64,000 bases of DNA from Flavobacterium defluvii (GTDB taxonomy: Bacteria; Bacteroidota; Bacteroidia; Flavobacteriales; Flavobacteriaceae). Each line of letters starts with the position of its first letter. Position 1 is the first letter of the stretch. Under the pieces are notes generated by a model. That model worked only from the letters and a program-made list of their open reading frames with translations. It was not told where the DNA came from and searched no databases. The position numbers were made by a program, and so were the translations under genes. Location of the stretch: positions 248,001-312,000 of the forward strand of contig NZ_FQWC01000005.1 of NCBI RefSeq assembly GCF_900129555.1, read 5' to 3'. Positions 20,038-30,988 of this stretch are shown here, piece by piece.

Positions 20038-21546
20038 ATGCGTCAATACTTTGTACTTTTTATTTTCGGAATAATTCTGGCTTTTAGTTCTTGCCGAACT
20101 GATTTTGACACCGTTGCCAGTACCGGAGATTTGAAGTTTTCAAAAGACACTGTTTATTTGGATACTGTTTTTAAAAATATTGGTTCAAGTACTTATCAGT
20201 TAAAAGTTTATAACCGAAGTAAAAACGATATTTCGATTCCGATTATACAACTTAAAAAAGGATTAAACTCTAAATACAGAATGACCGTTGACGGAATGAC
20301 CGGCAACAACGGAAAAATATTTAAAGATGTTACGCTTTTAGCAAAAGACAGTTTATATATTTTCATAGAAACTACTGCTGATATTACTGATGCTGACCCG
20401 ACAGATTTTTTGTATACTGATGAAATTCAGTTTGACAGCGGCGCTAATCTGCAGGAAGTTGCACTGGTAACCTTGATTCAGGATGCTGTTTTTCTTTATC
20501 CAAAACAAAATGCCGACGGAACGAAAGAAAAAATCCAAATTGACGGTAAAGATGTTGACGGATTTTATCTTGACGAAAATGATTCTGAAAACGGAAACGA
20601 ACTTATTTTTACCAAACAAAAACCTTATGTAATTTATGGGTATGCCGGAGTTCCGGAAAATAAAACGGTAACTTTTGAAGCCGGAGCGCGAGTTCATTTC
20701 CATTCTAATTCTGGTTTGTATGTTGGGAATAAAGCTACTCTTCAAATTAATGGAGATATTTCAACAACCGAAAAACTTGAAAAAGAAGTTATTTTTGAAG
20801 GCGATCGTTTGGAATCTCTTTATTCTGATATTCCGGGGCAATGGAAATCTGTAATTTTTGCAAGCGGAAGTACAAATCACTCGATCAATCACTTAACTTT
20901 AAAAAATGCCGTTGTTGGTTTAGATTTTAAAAATCCGCTAAACACCATTGAAATTAAAAACACACAAATTTACAATTGCGTCGAATATGGAATTCTGGCT
21001 CAAAACGCTCACATCAATGGCGAAAATATTGTAATTAATTATGCCGGAATTTCGAGTTTATCCTGCGTTTATGGCGGAAGTTACAGTTTTACACATTGTA
21101 CTTTCAACAATAATTGGCAAAACAGTTCACATTTTGCGGTTAATTTAAGTAATAGTCTGGCAGGAGCAACTCCGGAAACAAATCCGTTAACACAGGCTAC
21201 TTTCAATAATTGTATTATTTACGGCTCCAGCACGAATGAATTTAATTTACAAAAAAATACAAGTGCCGCTTTTGTTTACCAGTTAAATAATTGTCTTTTG
21301 AAATTTGGCAACACATCAAATGCTGATTATCAATTTAAAACTGATACGGAACATTATAACAACATCATTTTAAATGAAAATCCGAAGTTTTATAATGTTT
21401 CTAAAAATCAGTTGAATATTGATAAAACTTCTTCCGCTTTCGCGAAAGGGAATCAGGCGTATAGTATTCCGTTAGATATTTTAGGAATTACCAGAACTTC
21501 TCCTCCTGATTTGGGCGCTTATCAAAGTAAAGATTTTCCGAAGTAA
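20038..21546 (+). CDS. Lipoprotein with parallel beta-helix, likely surface or periplasmic
   Basis: A 502-residue protein. MRQYFVLFIFGIILAFSSC is a lipoprotein signal with a lipobox ending in Cys19. The body has a short Ig-like N-terminal part (DLKFSKDTVYLDTVFKNIG, a pattern seen in choice-of-anchor proteins). It is followed by repeated short beta-strand turns with Asn/Gly (GVPENKTVTFEAGARVHFHS; IYNCVEYGILAQNAHINGEN) typical of right-handed parallel beta-helices. The C-terminal DLGAYQSKD is common in such Bacteroidota surface proteins. The ligand or substrate is unknown. Confidence 0.8.
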   Translation: MRQYFVLFIFGIILAFSSCRTDFDTVASTGDLKFSKDTVYLDTVFKNIGSSTYQLKVYNRSKNDISIPIIQLKKGLNSKYRMTVDGMTGNNGKIFKDVTLLAKDSLYIFIETTADITDADPTDFLYTDEIQFDSGANLQEVALVTLIQDAVFLYPKQNADGTKEKIQIDGKDVDGFYLDENDSENGNELIFTKQKPYVIYGYAGVPENKTVTFEAGARVHFHSNSGLYVGNKATLQINGDISTTEKLEKEVIFEGDRLESLYSDIPGQWKSVIFASGSTNHSINHLTLKNAVVGLDFKNPLNTIEIKNTQIYNCVEYGILAQNAHINGENIVINYAGISSLSCVYGGSYSFTHCTFNNNWQNSSHFAVNLSNSLAGATPETNPLTQATFNNCIIYGSSTNEFNLQKNTSAAFVYQLNNCLLKFGNTSNADYQFKTDTEHYNNIILNENPKFYNVSKNQLNIDKTSSAFAKGNQAYSIPLDILGITRTSPPDLGAYQSKDFPK

Positions 21547-21900
21547 AATTTTTAAACCATATAAAAAGTCCGTTGGAAAATAGTTCTTCAGTATAAATAA
21601 GTGCCGTTAGGCACTAAATATCGGTAGAAAAACATAAATGGAGAATAATTAAGCGTGCCGTAGGTACGCGATAAAATAATATTGCGTACCTACGGCACGC
21701 CAGCTAACTTTAGATCTATTGGCTACCGATTTTATGTGCCTAATGGCACAAGACCCACCAGTAAGAAAATATACCTAAAAATAAACATCGCTTAACGTTT
21801 CGTATTCATAAAAGTAATAGATTTGCTACAATACTTATTTAAAATTCTAAAAATCAGATTTTTAAAAAGTATTATAACCAAACCTAAAACCCCTATTTTT
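21547..21900. repeat. Intergenic region with nested inverted repeats
   Basis: Outer arms GTGCCGTTAGGCAC (21601-21614) and GTGCCTAATGGCAC (21736-21749) enclose a 17-bp inner pair, GCGTGCCGTAGGTACGC (21653-21669) with its complement (21684-21700). The whole looks like a ~150-bp palindromic mobile-type repeat (MITE- or REP-like) without coding capacity. The rest of the gap shows nothing clear. Confidence 0.65.
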
Positions 21901-23739
21901 ATGAAAAAAAACTACTTTTTACTGTTATTGTTGTTTTCTGCAATTGGCTTTGCTCAGATTCCATCCGGTTATTACAATACTGCAACCGGAACGGGTTACA
22001 CTTTAAAAACTCAATTGTATAATATTATTAAAGGTCATACTGATAACGGATATGCAGGTTTATACACCACATATCAAACTTCTGACGTTGATAATTTTTA
22101 TGAAAATGACGGAACAGTATTAGACATGTATTCTGAAAATCCATCAGGAACAGATCCATACAATTACAGCACAGGAAGTACACAACGATGCGGAAATTAT
22201 TCTGCAGAAGGCGATTGCTACAACAGAGAACATATAATTCCACAATCAGTTTTTAATGAGCAGTCTCCAATGGTTGCCGATGCACATTTCATCACCCCAA
22301 CCGACGGAAAAGTAAACGGAATGCGTTCTAACTATCCACACGGAACTGTTAGTACTGCAACGTATACTTCTCAAAACGGAAGTAAACTAGGGTCAAGTTC
22401 TGTTTCTGGATACTCTGGAACCGTTTTTGAACCAATCAATGCTTTCAAAGGCGATATTGCAAGAATGTATTTTTACTTTGCTACACGATATGAAAATACA
22501 GTTGCAGGATATTCTTATGCCATGTTTAATGGTTCAAACAACCAAGTTTTTACAACGGATTTCTTAAATATGCTTTTGGCGTGGCACGCGCAGGATCCTG
22601 TAAGTGCAAGGGAAATTGCAAGAAACAATGCAGTGTATGCACGTCAGGGAAATAGAAATCCATATATTGATCATCCGGAATATGTAAATCAAATTTGGGG
22701 CGGAACTCCTTCTGGAGACACTCAGGCACCAACTACTCCAACAAGTTTAGCTTCGACTTCAAAAACTGCAACTTCAATTTCACTTTCGTGGACAGCATCT
22801 ACAGACAATGTAGCCGTAACGGGTTACGATGTTTATGCAAACAGCGCTTTAAAAACAACTGTTTCTGGTACAACAGCTACAATTACGGGTTTAACAGCTT
22901 CCACAGCTTATTCTATTTATGTAAAAGCAAAAGATGCGGCTGGAAATACTTCTGCATCAAGCAACACCATTTCGGTTACAACAAACAGCTCAGGCGGAAC
23001 GGCTACCGATTTACTTTTCTCAGAATATATTGAAGGTTCTGGAAATAACAAAGCTTTAGAAATCGCCAACAATACCGGAAATTCTGTTAGTTTATCGGCT
23101 TATACCATTAAAAAACAAACTAATGGTTCTGGTTCGTGGAGTACAGGTTTGGCTTTGAGCGGAACTTTAGCAACCGGAAGCAAATTTGTAATTGTAAACA
23201 GTTCTATTTCTTCAACTTGCTTTTCACCAGGTTCAGCAAATATTTCAACAACAGCAACTGAATTGACTTTTAATGGAAATGATGCTGTAGGTTTATTCAA
23301 AAACGGAGTTTTAATCGATATCATTGGAACTTTTAATGGCGGAACTGCCAATTTTGCCATTGATGTAACTTTAAGAAGAAAATCTACTGTTACTTCTCCA
23401 AGTACAACTTTTAATTTAAGTGCTCAATGGGATTCGTACTCATCTGACACTTGTAATAATCTAGGAAGCAAAATAGTAAAACCTGCAGAAGAAATTGTAG
23501 AAACTTCAGATGAAATTGTAATTTATCCAAATCCTTCTGACGGAAATTTCTACGTTGGTTTAGACTGTTTAGATTCGCCTTATTCAATAGAAATTCTTTC
23601 TTTTTCAGGACAAAAAGTTTTCGAAAAACAAAATGCTGCAGATTCTGTAATATCAGTAAGTCATCTTTCGAGCGGAATTTATTTGGTTAAAATCGAAAAA
23701 GATTCAAAAACAATTATTAAAAAAATAATCATCAACTAA
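21901..23739 (+). CDS. Secreted endonuclease I with FN3, lamin-tail and T9SS sorting domains
   Basis: Start chosen at the ATG of MKKNYFLLLLLFSAIGFAQ, a clean signal peptide (612 residues); an upstream in-frame ATG at 21823 adds a non-signal extension. The catalytic endonuclease I domain (~20-270) carries the His-Pro motif NREHIIPQSVFNE and GMRSNYPHG. It is followed by a fibronectin type III domain (~278-365), a lamin-tail-like domain (~370-500, LLFSEYIEGSGNNKALEI), and a C-terminal type IX sorting domain (YPNPSDGNFYVGL ... SGIYLVKIE). This predicts secretion by the type IX system and extracellular nucleic-acid degradation. Confidence 0.93.
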   Translation: MKKNYFLLLLLFSAIGFAQIPSGYYNTATGTGYTLKTQLYNIIKGHTDNGYAGLYTTYQTSDVDNFYENDGTVLDMYSENPSGTDPYNYSTGSTQRCGNYSAEGDCYNREHIIPQSVFNEQSPMVADAHFITPTDGKVNGMRSNYPHGTVSTATYTSQNGSKLGSSSVSGYSGTVFEPINAFKGDIARMYFYFATRYENTVAGYSYAMFNGSNNQVFTTDFLNMLLAWHAQDPVSAREIARNNAVYARQGNRNPYIDHPEYVNQIWGGTPSGDTQAPTTPTSLASTSKTATSISLSWTASTDNVAVTGYDVYANSALKTTVSGTTATITGLTASTAYSIYVKAKDAAGNTSASSNTISVTTNSSGGTATDLLFSEYIEGSGNNKALEIANNTGNSVSLSAYTIKKQTNGSGSWSTGLALSGTLATGSKFVIVNSSISSTCFSPGSANISTTATELTFNGNDAVGLFKNGVLIDIIGTFNGGTANFAIDVTLRRKSTVTSPSTTFNLSAQWDSYSSDTCNNLGSKIVKPAEEIVETSDEIVIYPNPSDGNFYVGLDCLDSPYSIEILSFSGQKVFEKQNAADSVISVSHLSSGIYLVKIEKDSKTIIKKIIIN

Positions 23740-24063
23740 ATATTTTTTTCACACAGATTCAGCAGATATTGCAGATCAGGAAAACTTAATAAATATTGAC
23801 ACAGATTTATTAATAACTCTAAACCCATTAAATCTGCACAATCTGCTTAATCTGCGTGAAACAAAAAAACTCAGTACATAAAAAAAACCTTAGATCCTTA
23901 GCATCTTATTAACTTAGCACCTCAATAAAAAACGGATAAATTCTTAATTTTTAGCCTAATTTCAGAGCAAGTTCATTTTTTTCAAAAGAGTTTGTTATCA
24001 AATTTGCGCCTGCTATTTATTTACACTAAATTTGCAGCTCAATACAACAAACTACACATCACA
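23740..24063. other. Intergenic region upstream of purL
   Basis: It contains degenerate copies of an imperfect inverted repeat based on the words CACAGATT and AATCTGCG (23750-23860), and then the purL -7 box. No gene was seen. Confidence 0.5.
24027..24034 (+). promoter_or_regulatory. -7 box of purL
   Basis: TAAATTTG fits TAnnTTTG and is 30 bp upstream of the purL start chosen at 24064. This supports that start over an in-frame ATG at 23992 lying upstream of the box. Confidence 0.6.
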
Positions 24064-27000
24064 ATGATCCATTTCTTTGAAAACCAAAGCAAAACTGTTT
24101 TTGCCGTACAAACGCAAAACGAAATTTCAGCTCAAGACATTTCAAAATTAAACTGGCTTTTTGCCGACGCGAATAAGATCGAAAAATCCGCACTGACGGA
24201 TTTTTTTGTTGGTCCACGCGCCACTATGATCACTCCATGGAGTACAAATGCTGTAGAAATCACTCAAAATATGGGTATTCCCGGCATTATCAGAATTGAA
24301 GAATTTCATCCGGCAACGGAAGATTTTACCGATTTTGACCCAATGCTTTTTCAAAAATTCAATCAATTAGATCAGGAAATTTTCACTATCAACATTCAGC
24401 CGGAACCAATTCTGGAGATTGATGATATTGCTGCTTACAACAAAGTGGAAGGTTTAGCTTTAAGCGAAGAAGAAGTTGATTACCTAAACAATCTTTCAAC
24501 TAAACTAGGAAGAAAATTAACCGATTCTGAGATTTTTGCTTTCTCTCAGGCAAACTCAGAGCACTGCCGTCACAAAATCTTCAACGGAACATTTGTAATC
24601 GACGGAGAAGAAAAAGAAACTTCTCTTTTTAAATTAATCAAAAAAACATCTCAGGAAAACCCAAACGATATTGTGTCTGCTTACAAAGACAACGTTGCTT
24701 TTGTAAAAGGACCAAAAGTGCAGCAATTTGCACCAAAATCGGCAGACAAACCTGATTTTTACGAAATAAAAGAATTTGATTCTGTAATCTCTTTAAAAGC
24801 AGAAACACACAATTTCCCAACAACAGTTGAGCCTTTCAATGGAGCTGCGACTGGTTCTGGAGGAGAAATTCGTGACCGTTTAGCCGGAGGACAAGGATCA
24901 TTGCCATTAGCAGGAACTGCAGTTTACATGACTTCATATTCTCGTTTGAACGATGACAGAAAATGGGAAAATGCAGTTGAAGAAAGAAAATGGTTGTACC
25001 AAACACCAATGGATATTTTAATCAAAGCTTCAAACGGAGCTTCTGATTTTGGAAATAAATTCGGTCAGCCGCTTATTACAGGTTCTGTTTTAACTTTTGA
25101 ACACGAAGAAGACAACCGTAAAATTGGTTACGATAAAGTAATCATGCAGGCGGGTGGAATTGGTTACGGAAAACTAGATCAATCTATCAAACACAAACCA
25201 AAAGAAGGCGATAAAATTGTAATTCTTGGTGGAGAAAATTATAGAATCGGAATGGGTGGTGCTGCGGTTTCTTCTGCAGATACAGGCGCTTTCGGTTCAG
25301 GAATCGAGTTAAATGCCATTCAGCGTTCAAATCCTGAAATGCAAAAACGTGCTGCAAACGCAATTCGTGGTTTAGTAGAAAGTGATAACAATCCAATTGT
25401 TTCGATACATGATCACGGTGCGGGTGGACACTTAAACTGTCTTTCGGAATTAGTGGAAGAAACTGGAGGTTTAATCGATTTAGATAAATTGCCAGTTGGA
25501 GACCCTACTCTTTCTGCAAAAGAAATTATCGGTAACGAATCTCAGGAAAGAATGGGATTGGTTATTGGTCAAAAAGATATCGATACATTACAAAGAATTG
25601 CTGATAGAGAGCGTTCGCCAATGTACGAAGTTGGAGATGTTACGGGAGATCACCGTTTTACTTTCCAATCGCAGTCAAACGGTTCAAAACCGATGGATTA
25701 TGCTTTAGAAGATTTCTTCGGAAGTTCTCCAAAAACGGTTATGACTGATAATACCGTTGACAGAAAATATACTGACGTTGCTTATAACGCTGCAGATTTT
25801 GAATCATACTTAAAAGACGTTTTACGTTTAGAAGCTGTTGCTTCAAAAGACTGGTTAACAAACAAAGTTGACCGTTGTGTTGGAGGAAAAGTAGCAAAAC
25901 AACAAAATGCAGGTCCGTTACAATTGCCATTGAATAATGTTGGAGTTATGGCTCTGGATTATTTAGGAAAAGAAGGAATTGCAACTTCTATTGGTCACGC
26001 TCCTATTGCTGCGTTGATCGATCCGGTTGCGGGAAGTAGAAATGCGATCGCAGAATCGTTATCAAATATTATCTGGGCTCCAATTAAAGATCAGTTAAAA
26101 GGAATTTCATTATCTGCAAACTGGATGTGGGCTTGTAAAAACGAAGGCGAAGATGCTCGTTTATACGAAGCTGTACAAGGTTGTTCTGATTTTGCCATCG
26201 AATTAGGAATCAATATTCCGACAGGAAAAGATTCACTTTCAATGAAACAAAAATATCCAAACGACGAAGTAATCGCACCGGGAACGGTTATTATTTCGGC
26301 TGCTGGAAACTGTACAGATATTAGAAAAGTAGTTGAACCAGTTTTACAGAAAAATGGAGATTCAATCTATTATATCAATTTGTCTCAGGATGATTTCAAA
26401 CTTGGAGGTTCATCTTTTGCACAAATCAGAAACACAATCGGAAACAAAACTTCTACAATTAAAGATTCGGCTTTCTTCAAAAATGCTTTTAATACAGTTC
26501 AGGAATTAATCGGCGAAAGCCAAATTTTAGCAGGTCACGATATCGGAAGCGGTGGTTTAATCACTACTTTATTAGAAATGTGTTTTGCTGATGTGAATTT
26601 AGGAGCAAAAATTGATTTCAGCGCTTTCGCGGAAAAAGACTTATTGAAAATCCTTTTCGCAGAAAACATCGGAATTGTTTTCCAGGCAAAATCTGATGCA
26701 GCTGTTGAAGCTAAATTAAATGCAAACAACATCGAATTTTTCAAATTAGGAAAAGCGACAACTACTGAGACTTTAGACCTTGGACCTTGGACTTTAGACA
26801 TAAAAGCTTACAGAGACGTTTGGTTTGAAACTTCTTATTTATTAGATCAAAAACAATCTAAAAACGGAAGAGCTCAGGCGCGTTTTGAAAACTATAAAAA
26901 TCAGGTTTTAAATTATACTTTCCCTGCACATTTTACAGGAAAGAAACCAGAAATAGACAACTCTAAACCGAGACCAAAAGCGGCGATTATCCGTGAAAAA

Positions 27001-27717
27001 GGAAGTAATTCTGAGCGTGAAATGGCAAATGCTATGTACTTAGCAGGTTTTGACGTAAAAGACGTTCACATGACCGATTTAATTTCTGGTCGTGAAACGC
27101 TTGAAGATATTCAGTTTATTGGAGCTGTTGGAGGTTTCTCTAACTCTGACGTTTTAGGTTCTGCTAAAGGTTGGGCTGGAGCTTTCTTATACAACGAAAA
27201 AGCAAAAACAGCTTTGGATAATTTCTTCAAAAGAGAAGATACGCTTTCTGTTGGTATCTGTAACGGATGTCAGTTGTTTATGGAATTAGAAGTTATTAAT
27301 CCGGAACACGAAGTTCACGGAAAAATGCTTCATAACGAAAGCCAGAAACACGAAAGTATCTTTACTTCTGTAAAAGTTCAGGAAAATAACTCAGTTATGT
27401 TATCGACTTTGGCTGGAAGTACTTTAGGAGTTTGGGTTTCTCACGGAGAAGGTAAATTCAAATTGCCGTATTCAGAAGATCAATACAACATTGTTTCTAA
27501 ATATGCTTACGAAGGATATCCTGCAAACCCTAACGGTTCTGATTACAACACAGCAATGATGTGTGATAAAACAGGAAGACACTTAGTAATGATGCCTCAC
27601 ATTGAGCGTTCGACTTTCCAATGGAACTGGGCACATTATCCAAAAGACAGAAATGACGAGGTTTCGCCTTGGCACGAAGCTTTTGTTAATGCCAGAAAAT
27701 GGATTGAGAAAAACTAA
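24064..27717 (+). CDS. purL: Phosphoribosylformylglycinamidine synthase (large PurL, fused PurQ)
   Basis: A 1217-residue fused enzyme that makes FGAM from FGAR, glutamine and ATP in purine synthesis. The N-terminal PurS-like part leads to the AIRS-like synthetase halves ([35 protein letters not shown]). The C-terminal glutaminase has the nucleophile Cys in [14 protein letters not shown] and a downstream catalytic His. The fused length is typical of gamma-proteobacteria and Bacteroidota. At 26768-26802 the coding sequence contains a TTGGACCTTGGACTTTAGAC-type repeat encoding an in-frame [10 protein letters not shown] stretch (see findings). Start at 24064 (MIHFFENQS). Confidence 0.96.
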   Translation: MIHFFENQSKTVFAVQTQNEISAQDISKLNWLFADANKIEKSALTDFFVGPRATMITPWSTNAVEITQNMGIPGIIRIEEFHPATEDFTDFDPMLFQKFNQLDQEIFTINIQPEPILEIDDIAAYNKVEGLALSEEEVDYLNNLSTKLGRKLTDSEIFAFSQANSEHCRHKIFNGTFVIDGEEKETSLFKLIKKTSQENPNDIVSAYKDNVAFVKGPKVQQFAPKSADKPDFYEIKEFDSVISLKAETHNFPTTVEPFNGAATGSGGEIRDRLAGGQGSLPLAGTAVYMTSYSRLNDDRKWENAVEERKWLYQTPMDILIKASNGASDFGNKFGQPLITGSVLTFEHEEDNRKIGYDKVIMQAGGIGYGKLDQSIKHKPKEGDKIVILGGENYRIGMGGAAVSSADTGAFGSGIELNAIQRSNPEMQKRAANAIRGLVESDNNPIVSIHDHGAGGHLNCLSELVEETGGLIDLDKLPVGDPTLSAKEIIGNESQERMGLVIGQKDIDTLQRIADRERSPMYEVGDVTGDHRFTFQSQSNGSKPMDYALEDFFGSSPKTVMTDNTVDRKYTDVAYNAADFESYLKDVLRLEAVASKDWLTNKVDRCVGGKVAKQQNAGPLQLPLNNVGVMALDYLGKEGIATSIGHAPIAALIDPVAGSRNAIAESLSNIIWAPIKDQLKGISLSANWMWACKNEGEDARLYEAVQGCSDFAIELGINIPTGKDSLSMKQKYPNDEVIAPGTVIISAAGNCTDIRKVVEPVLQKNGDSIYYINLSQDDFKLGGSSFAQIRNTIGNKTSTIKDSAFFKNAFNTVQELIGESQILAGHDIGSGGLITTLLEMCFADVNLGAKIDFSAFAEKDLLKILFAENIGIVFQAKSDAAVEAKLNANNIEFFKLGKATTTETLDLGPWTLDIKAYRDVWFETSYLLDQKQSKNGRAQARFENYKNQVLNYTFPAHFTGKKPEIDNSKPRPKAAIIREKGSNSEREMANAMYLAGFDVKDVHMTDLISGRETLEDIQFIGAVGGFSNSDVLGSAKGWAGAFLYNEKAKTALDNFFKREDTLSVGICNGCQLFMELEVINPEHEVHGKMLHNESQKHESIFTSVKVQENNSVMLSTLAGSTLGVWVSHGEGKFKLPYSEDQYNIVSKYAYEGYPANPNGSDYNTAMMCDKTGRHLVMMPHIERSTFQWNWAHYPKDRNDEVSPWHEAFVNARKWIEKN

Positions 27718-27736
27718 GAAATATATTTTATTAAAA

Positions 27737-27764
27737 ACGCCCGATAAATTCGGGTGTTTTTTTT
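27737..27764 (+). terminator. Terminator of purL
   Basis: ACGCCCGA-TAAA-TTCGGGTGT followed by eight or more T residues. Confidence 0.8.
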
Positions 27765-27765
27765 A

Positions 27766-27836
27766 CCACATATTAAAGGGATTATCACAGATTATTTTTA
27801 AAGTTTAAAAAATCATTTAATCCCTTTAATATGTGG
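27766..27836. repeat. 19-bp inverted repeat
   Basis: Arms CCACATATTAAAGGGATTA (27766-27784) and its complement (27818-27836). It is an intergenic repeat of the same style as others in the window. Confidence 0.65.
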
Positions 27837-27871
27837 CTATTTTTAAAATAATAATTCGTGGCTAAAACATA

Positions 27872-27915
27872 AAAAAAAATGCCCCGACGCTATCCCTAAG
27901 CCGAAGCATTTTTTA
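27872..27915 (-). terminator. Terminator of the 94-residue protein gene
   Basis: On the minus strand TGCTTCGGC pairs with GTCGGGGCA and is followed by a T tract, immediately after the stop codon. Confidence 0.65.
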
Positions 27916-27918
27916 TTT

Positions 27919-28203
27919 TCAGTCTTTAAAAGCTGATGCGATTCCGGTTACAATATTGGCAGTTCCAAATGCAAATAACCCCGAAGCAATTGCATTTTGA
28001 CCTGCAAAAAACTGATTTTCTGCGATTGCATTACTAAAGAATAATCCGCCGGCGGCTCCAGCCACCAATCCAATTCCAATTAATACAATCGTCCACCAGG
28101 GTTCCGGATCCGGAGGCGGCGGAGGACTTCTCCAAAAGCGATTCCACCAGCCTGGGTATTTGGTTCCGCACCAGCCCATTGCTAAATAGAAGGCAGTTTC
28201 CAT
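27919..28203 (-). CDS. Small membrane protein, Pro/Trp-rich N-terminus
   Basis: A 94-residue protein of unknown function. The N-terminal third is aromatic and proline-rich (WWNRFWRSPPPPPDPEPWW). It is followed by two hydrophobic glycine/alanine-rich helices (TIVLIGIGLVAGAAGGLFFS and an AIASGLFAFGTANIVTGIAS-type segment). A strong terminator directly follows, arguing for a real gene. The topology, two glycine-zipper helices, resembles small pore-forming or membrane-associated peptides, but there is no evidence for that activity. Confidence 0.6.
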   Translation of the reverse strand: METAFYLAMGWCGTKYPGWWNRFWRSPPPPPDPEPWWTIVLIGIGLVAGAAGGLFFSNAIAENQFFAGQNAIASGLFAFGTANIVTGIASAFKD

Positions 28204-28425
28204 ATTTTTAGTTTGGTTAGTGCCTACTCTATATGCTTTTCGGCTTACGCATTTTAATCCGCGTAAAAATAGAACAAGTCAATACCATATAATCTAGGTA
28301 AACTACTGTTTTTCGAAGGGGAAAAATCCCCATTTTCTTTTTGCTTAACCTTGCTCTAATGCATACGTAAGACTAGTTTAATGATATCTTAAGACGGTTT
28401 TTTAAGCTTCATTTATGGAGATAAA

Positions 28426-28433
28426 TATCTTTG
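28426..28433 (+). promoter_or_regulatory. -7 box of the TonB-type receptor gene
   Basis: TATCTTTG ends only 4 bp before the ATG at 28438. The transcript would be leaderless or would start at the second ATG (28447). Confidence 0.5.
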
Positions 28434-28437
28434 CTTT

Positions 28438-30840
28438 ATGAAAAAAATGATTAAAACTGCACTTATTTTTGCTATATTTTTTGCAAACCAATTTGCTTTT
28501 GGTCAGCAGAATTCTTCTTTAAACGGAAAAATTACAGACGGAAAACTTCCTGTCGAATTTGTTGATGTTGTTTTAAAAAATACTGCCGATTCTACTAAAA
28601 TTGTCAATTATACTATAACTGATGTTTCTGGAAGCTTTTCTTTAGAAAACATTAATGCCGGTGAATATTTGCTTCAGTTAAAATTAATGGGTTATAAAAC
28701 TGATATCCGAAAAATAAATTTTACAGGATCTCCTATTTCTATTGGAACCGTTGTCTTAAAAAATGACACCAATTTATTGAATACTGTAGTGGTTAATTCC
28801 CAAAAAAAGCAAATTCAGAAAACGGATGAAGGTTTCATTTTTAATGCTGTTTCAAACATTTCTCAATCTGGAGGAACAGCAACAGATATGCTAAAAAATA
28901 TCCCTACTGTTGCAGTCGATGCAGAGGGCGGAATTACGTTAAGAGGAAAATCACCTATGATTTTAATTAATGGCAAAAATTTGGCTATTACAAATATGGA
29001 TCAAATTGCGGCAAGCAGTATCGAAAGTATTGAAATTATTAATAATCCTACGGCAAAATACGATGCAAATGCAGAAAGCGGAATTATTAATATCAAACTT
29101 AAAAAAAACAACCAAAGCGGTTTGAATGGTGCAGTAGTTCTGGGAACCGGTTTTGGTGCAAAAGGAAGAATAAACAGCTCTGTTCTTTTGAATCATAAAA
29201 CTGAAAAATGGAATTTTGGACTGGGTTATGATAATCGTTTTGCCGGCCGAACCAAAAAAATAAAGGCCGATCGTACTAATTATTTTATTGATGATGAACA
29301 TTATATCCATCAAAACAGAAATGATGAACGCAAGGAAGGTTTACAAAATTTAAAATTCAATGTCGATTTTACTCCAAATGAAAGAAATACTTTTTCATTT
29401 GAAGCTTTAGGAAACATCGAAACTCAGGATAATGACGAAACTTTGTACACGAGTGTAAACACAAGTTCAAATCAGTTTTTCTCTGATAACAGAAGACATT
29501 CTTTAGAACTAGAACGCTCAAAAGTAGGCGAATTGGCTTTTATCTATGACCGAAAATTCTCTGACGAACGAAAAAGCCTTTCTGGTTCTATTACTTCTTC
29601 TTTCGGAAAACATAAAGAAAATACAGATATTGACACCTATAATTATGACCAATATCATCAACAAATAGGCGATGCTTTTTTACAAAGAACTCATAATTAT
29701 GAAAACGAAAATATTTCTAATGCTATCGTTAATTACACACTTCCAGTTTCAGAAAAAGCAATTGTAGAAACCGGTTATAAAGGAACATTCCGTTTTTTTA
29801 ATTCTGATTTTGAAAGTGCTGATTTCGAAAATGGTAATTATGTTATAAATCCTTTAGCGAGCAATTCTTTTAAATTTAACGAACAGATTAATGCTGTTTA
29901 CGGAATGCTGAATTCGTTTACCGGCGATAAGGAAAACCCAAAATGGAAATACAATTTAGGTTTGCGTGCAGAAAATGTTTCCAACACCGGAGCGACGAAA
30001 AACAATAGCGACCGTTTTAGTAATAATTATTTAAAATTGTTTCCATCGGCATCAGTTCAGCTGAATACTGCACAAAATGAATTTGTAAAATTAGGCTACA
30101 GCAAACGCATTAATCGTCCTGATTTAGATGATTTGAATCCGTTTATTGATATTACAGATGCGTTGAATCCACACGGAGGAAATCCGTATTTAAAACCCGA
30201 AATTGTTCATATTGGCGAATTGAGTTATAATAAAACCTGGACAAATTATTCTTTTTCAACTAATGTTTTTTACAGAAATGCAAAAGATGTTATCAGACAA
30301 TATGCAGAACTTCAGGATAATGGCGTTGTTTTGTTACAGCCCAGAAATATAGGAAATACTGTAACCTATGGTTTAGAAACTATTTTTAGTTTAAAACCAT
30401 TTCCTTTTTATGATGCCAACATTAGCATAACAGCTTTCCATCAGCATATAGATGCTTCTAACCTAACGGAAGATACTGTAAGTGATGCTTTTAACTGGTA
30501 TGGAAAAATCATTAATAATTTTGTACCATGGAAAGGCGGAAAACTTCAGCTGATTGGGAATTACAATTCGGCATTGGCAACAGCTCAGGGAGAACGAATT
30601 CCGATTTACAATATTGATATGGGTTTTCAGCAAAAATTAGGAAAAGGAAATGCACGTTTGGGGCTGGTAGTAACGGATATGTTCAATACTCTCGAAAGCG
30701 GATATAAAAACACTACATTATTATTCAGTAATACAAGAATAAACAAATCAGATACCCGCGCTGTAATGCTTACTTTTGCCTATACTTTTAAATCTGATTT
30801 TAAAGAAAAACTACTCGAAAATCAGTTTTCTACAGAATAA
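28438..30840 (+). CDS. TonB-dependent receptor / outer-membrane beta-barrel protein
   Basis: An 800-residue outer-membrane protein. The signal peptide ends near FAFGQ. A carboxypeptidase-regulatory-like domain follows (residues ~27-105; GKITDGKLPVEFVDVVL), then a plug (~115-220; GGTATDMLKNIPTVAVDAEG, LRGKSPMILINGK). The large beta-barrel is of the outer-membrane protein beta-barrel family, with motifs such as YSKRINRPDLDDLNPF. No SusD partner, ECF sigma factor or anti-sigma gene adjoins, so the ligand (siderophore, peptide or other) is unknown. The charged C-terminus ENQFSTE differs from the usual terminal aromatic. Confidence 0.9.
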   Translation: MKKMIKTALIFAIFFANQFAFGQQNSSLNGKITDGKLPVEFVDVVLKNTADSTKIVNYTITDVSGSFSLENINAGEYLLQLKLMGYKTDIRKINFTGSPISIGTVVLKNDTNLLNTVVVNSQKKQIQKTDEGFIFNAVSNISQSGGTATDMLKNIPTVAVDAEGGITLRGKSPMILINGKNLAITNMDQIAASSIESIEIINNPTAKYDANAESGIINIKLKKNNQSGLNGAVVLGTGFGAKGRINSSVLLNHKTEKWNFGLGYDNRFAGRTKKIKADRTNYFIDDEHYIHQNRNDERKEGLQNLKFNVDFTPNERNTFSFEALGNIETQDNDETLYTSVNTSSNQFFSDNRRHSLELERSKVGELAFIYDRKFSDERKSLSGSITSSFGKHKENTDIDTYNYDQYHQQIGDAFLQRTHNYENENISNAIVNYTLPVSEKAIVETGYKGTFRFFNSDFESADFENGNYVINPLASNSFKFNEQINAVYGMLNSFTGDKENPKWKYNLGLRAENVSNTGATKNNSDRFSNNYLKLFPSASVQLNTAQNEFVKLGYSKRINRPDLDDLNPFIDITDALNPHGGNPYLKPEIVHIGELSYNKTWTNYSFSTNVFYRNAKDVIRQYAELQDNGVVLLQPRNIGNTVTYGLETIFSLKPFPFYDANISITAFHQHIDASNLTEDTVSDAFNWYGKIINNFVPWKGGKLQLIGNYNSALATAQGERIPIYNIDMGFQQKLGKGNARLGLVVTDMFNTLESGYKNTTLLFSNTRINKSDTRAVMLTFAYTFKSDFKEKLLENQFSTE

Positions 30841-30988
30841 AATTTGGCTGAAAAATATAAATTGAAAAAAATTGCATCTCTTGTTATTTAGATTCAAAAT
30901 TTCTATTAAAATTTAAGTTATATTCGCTACATAAAATCTGCTGCAGATTTTATATTGATGCCCAAAAACACTTTAATCTTATATAGAA

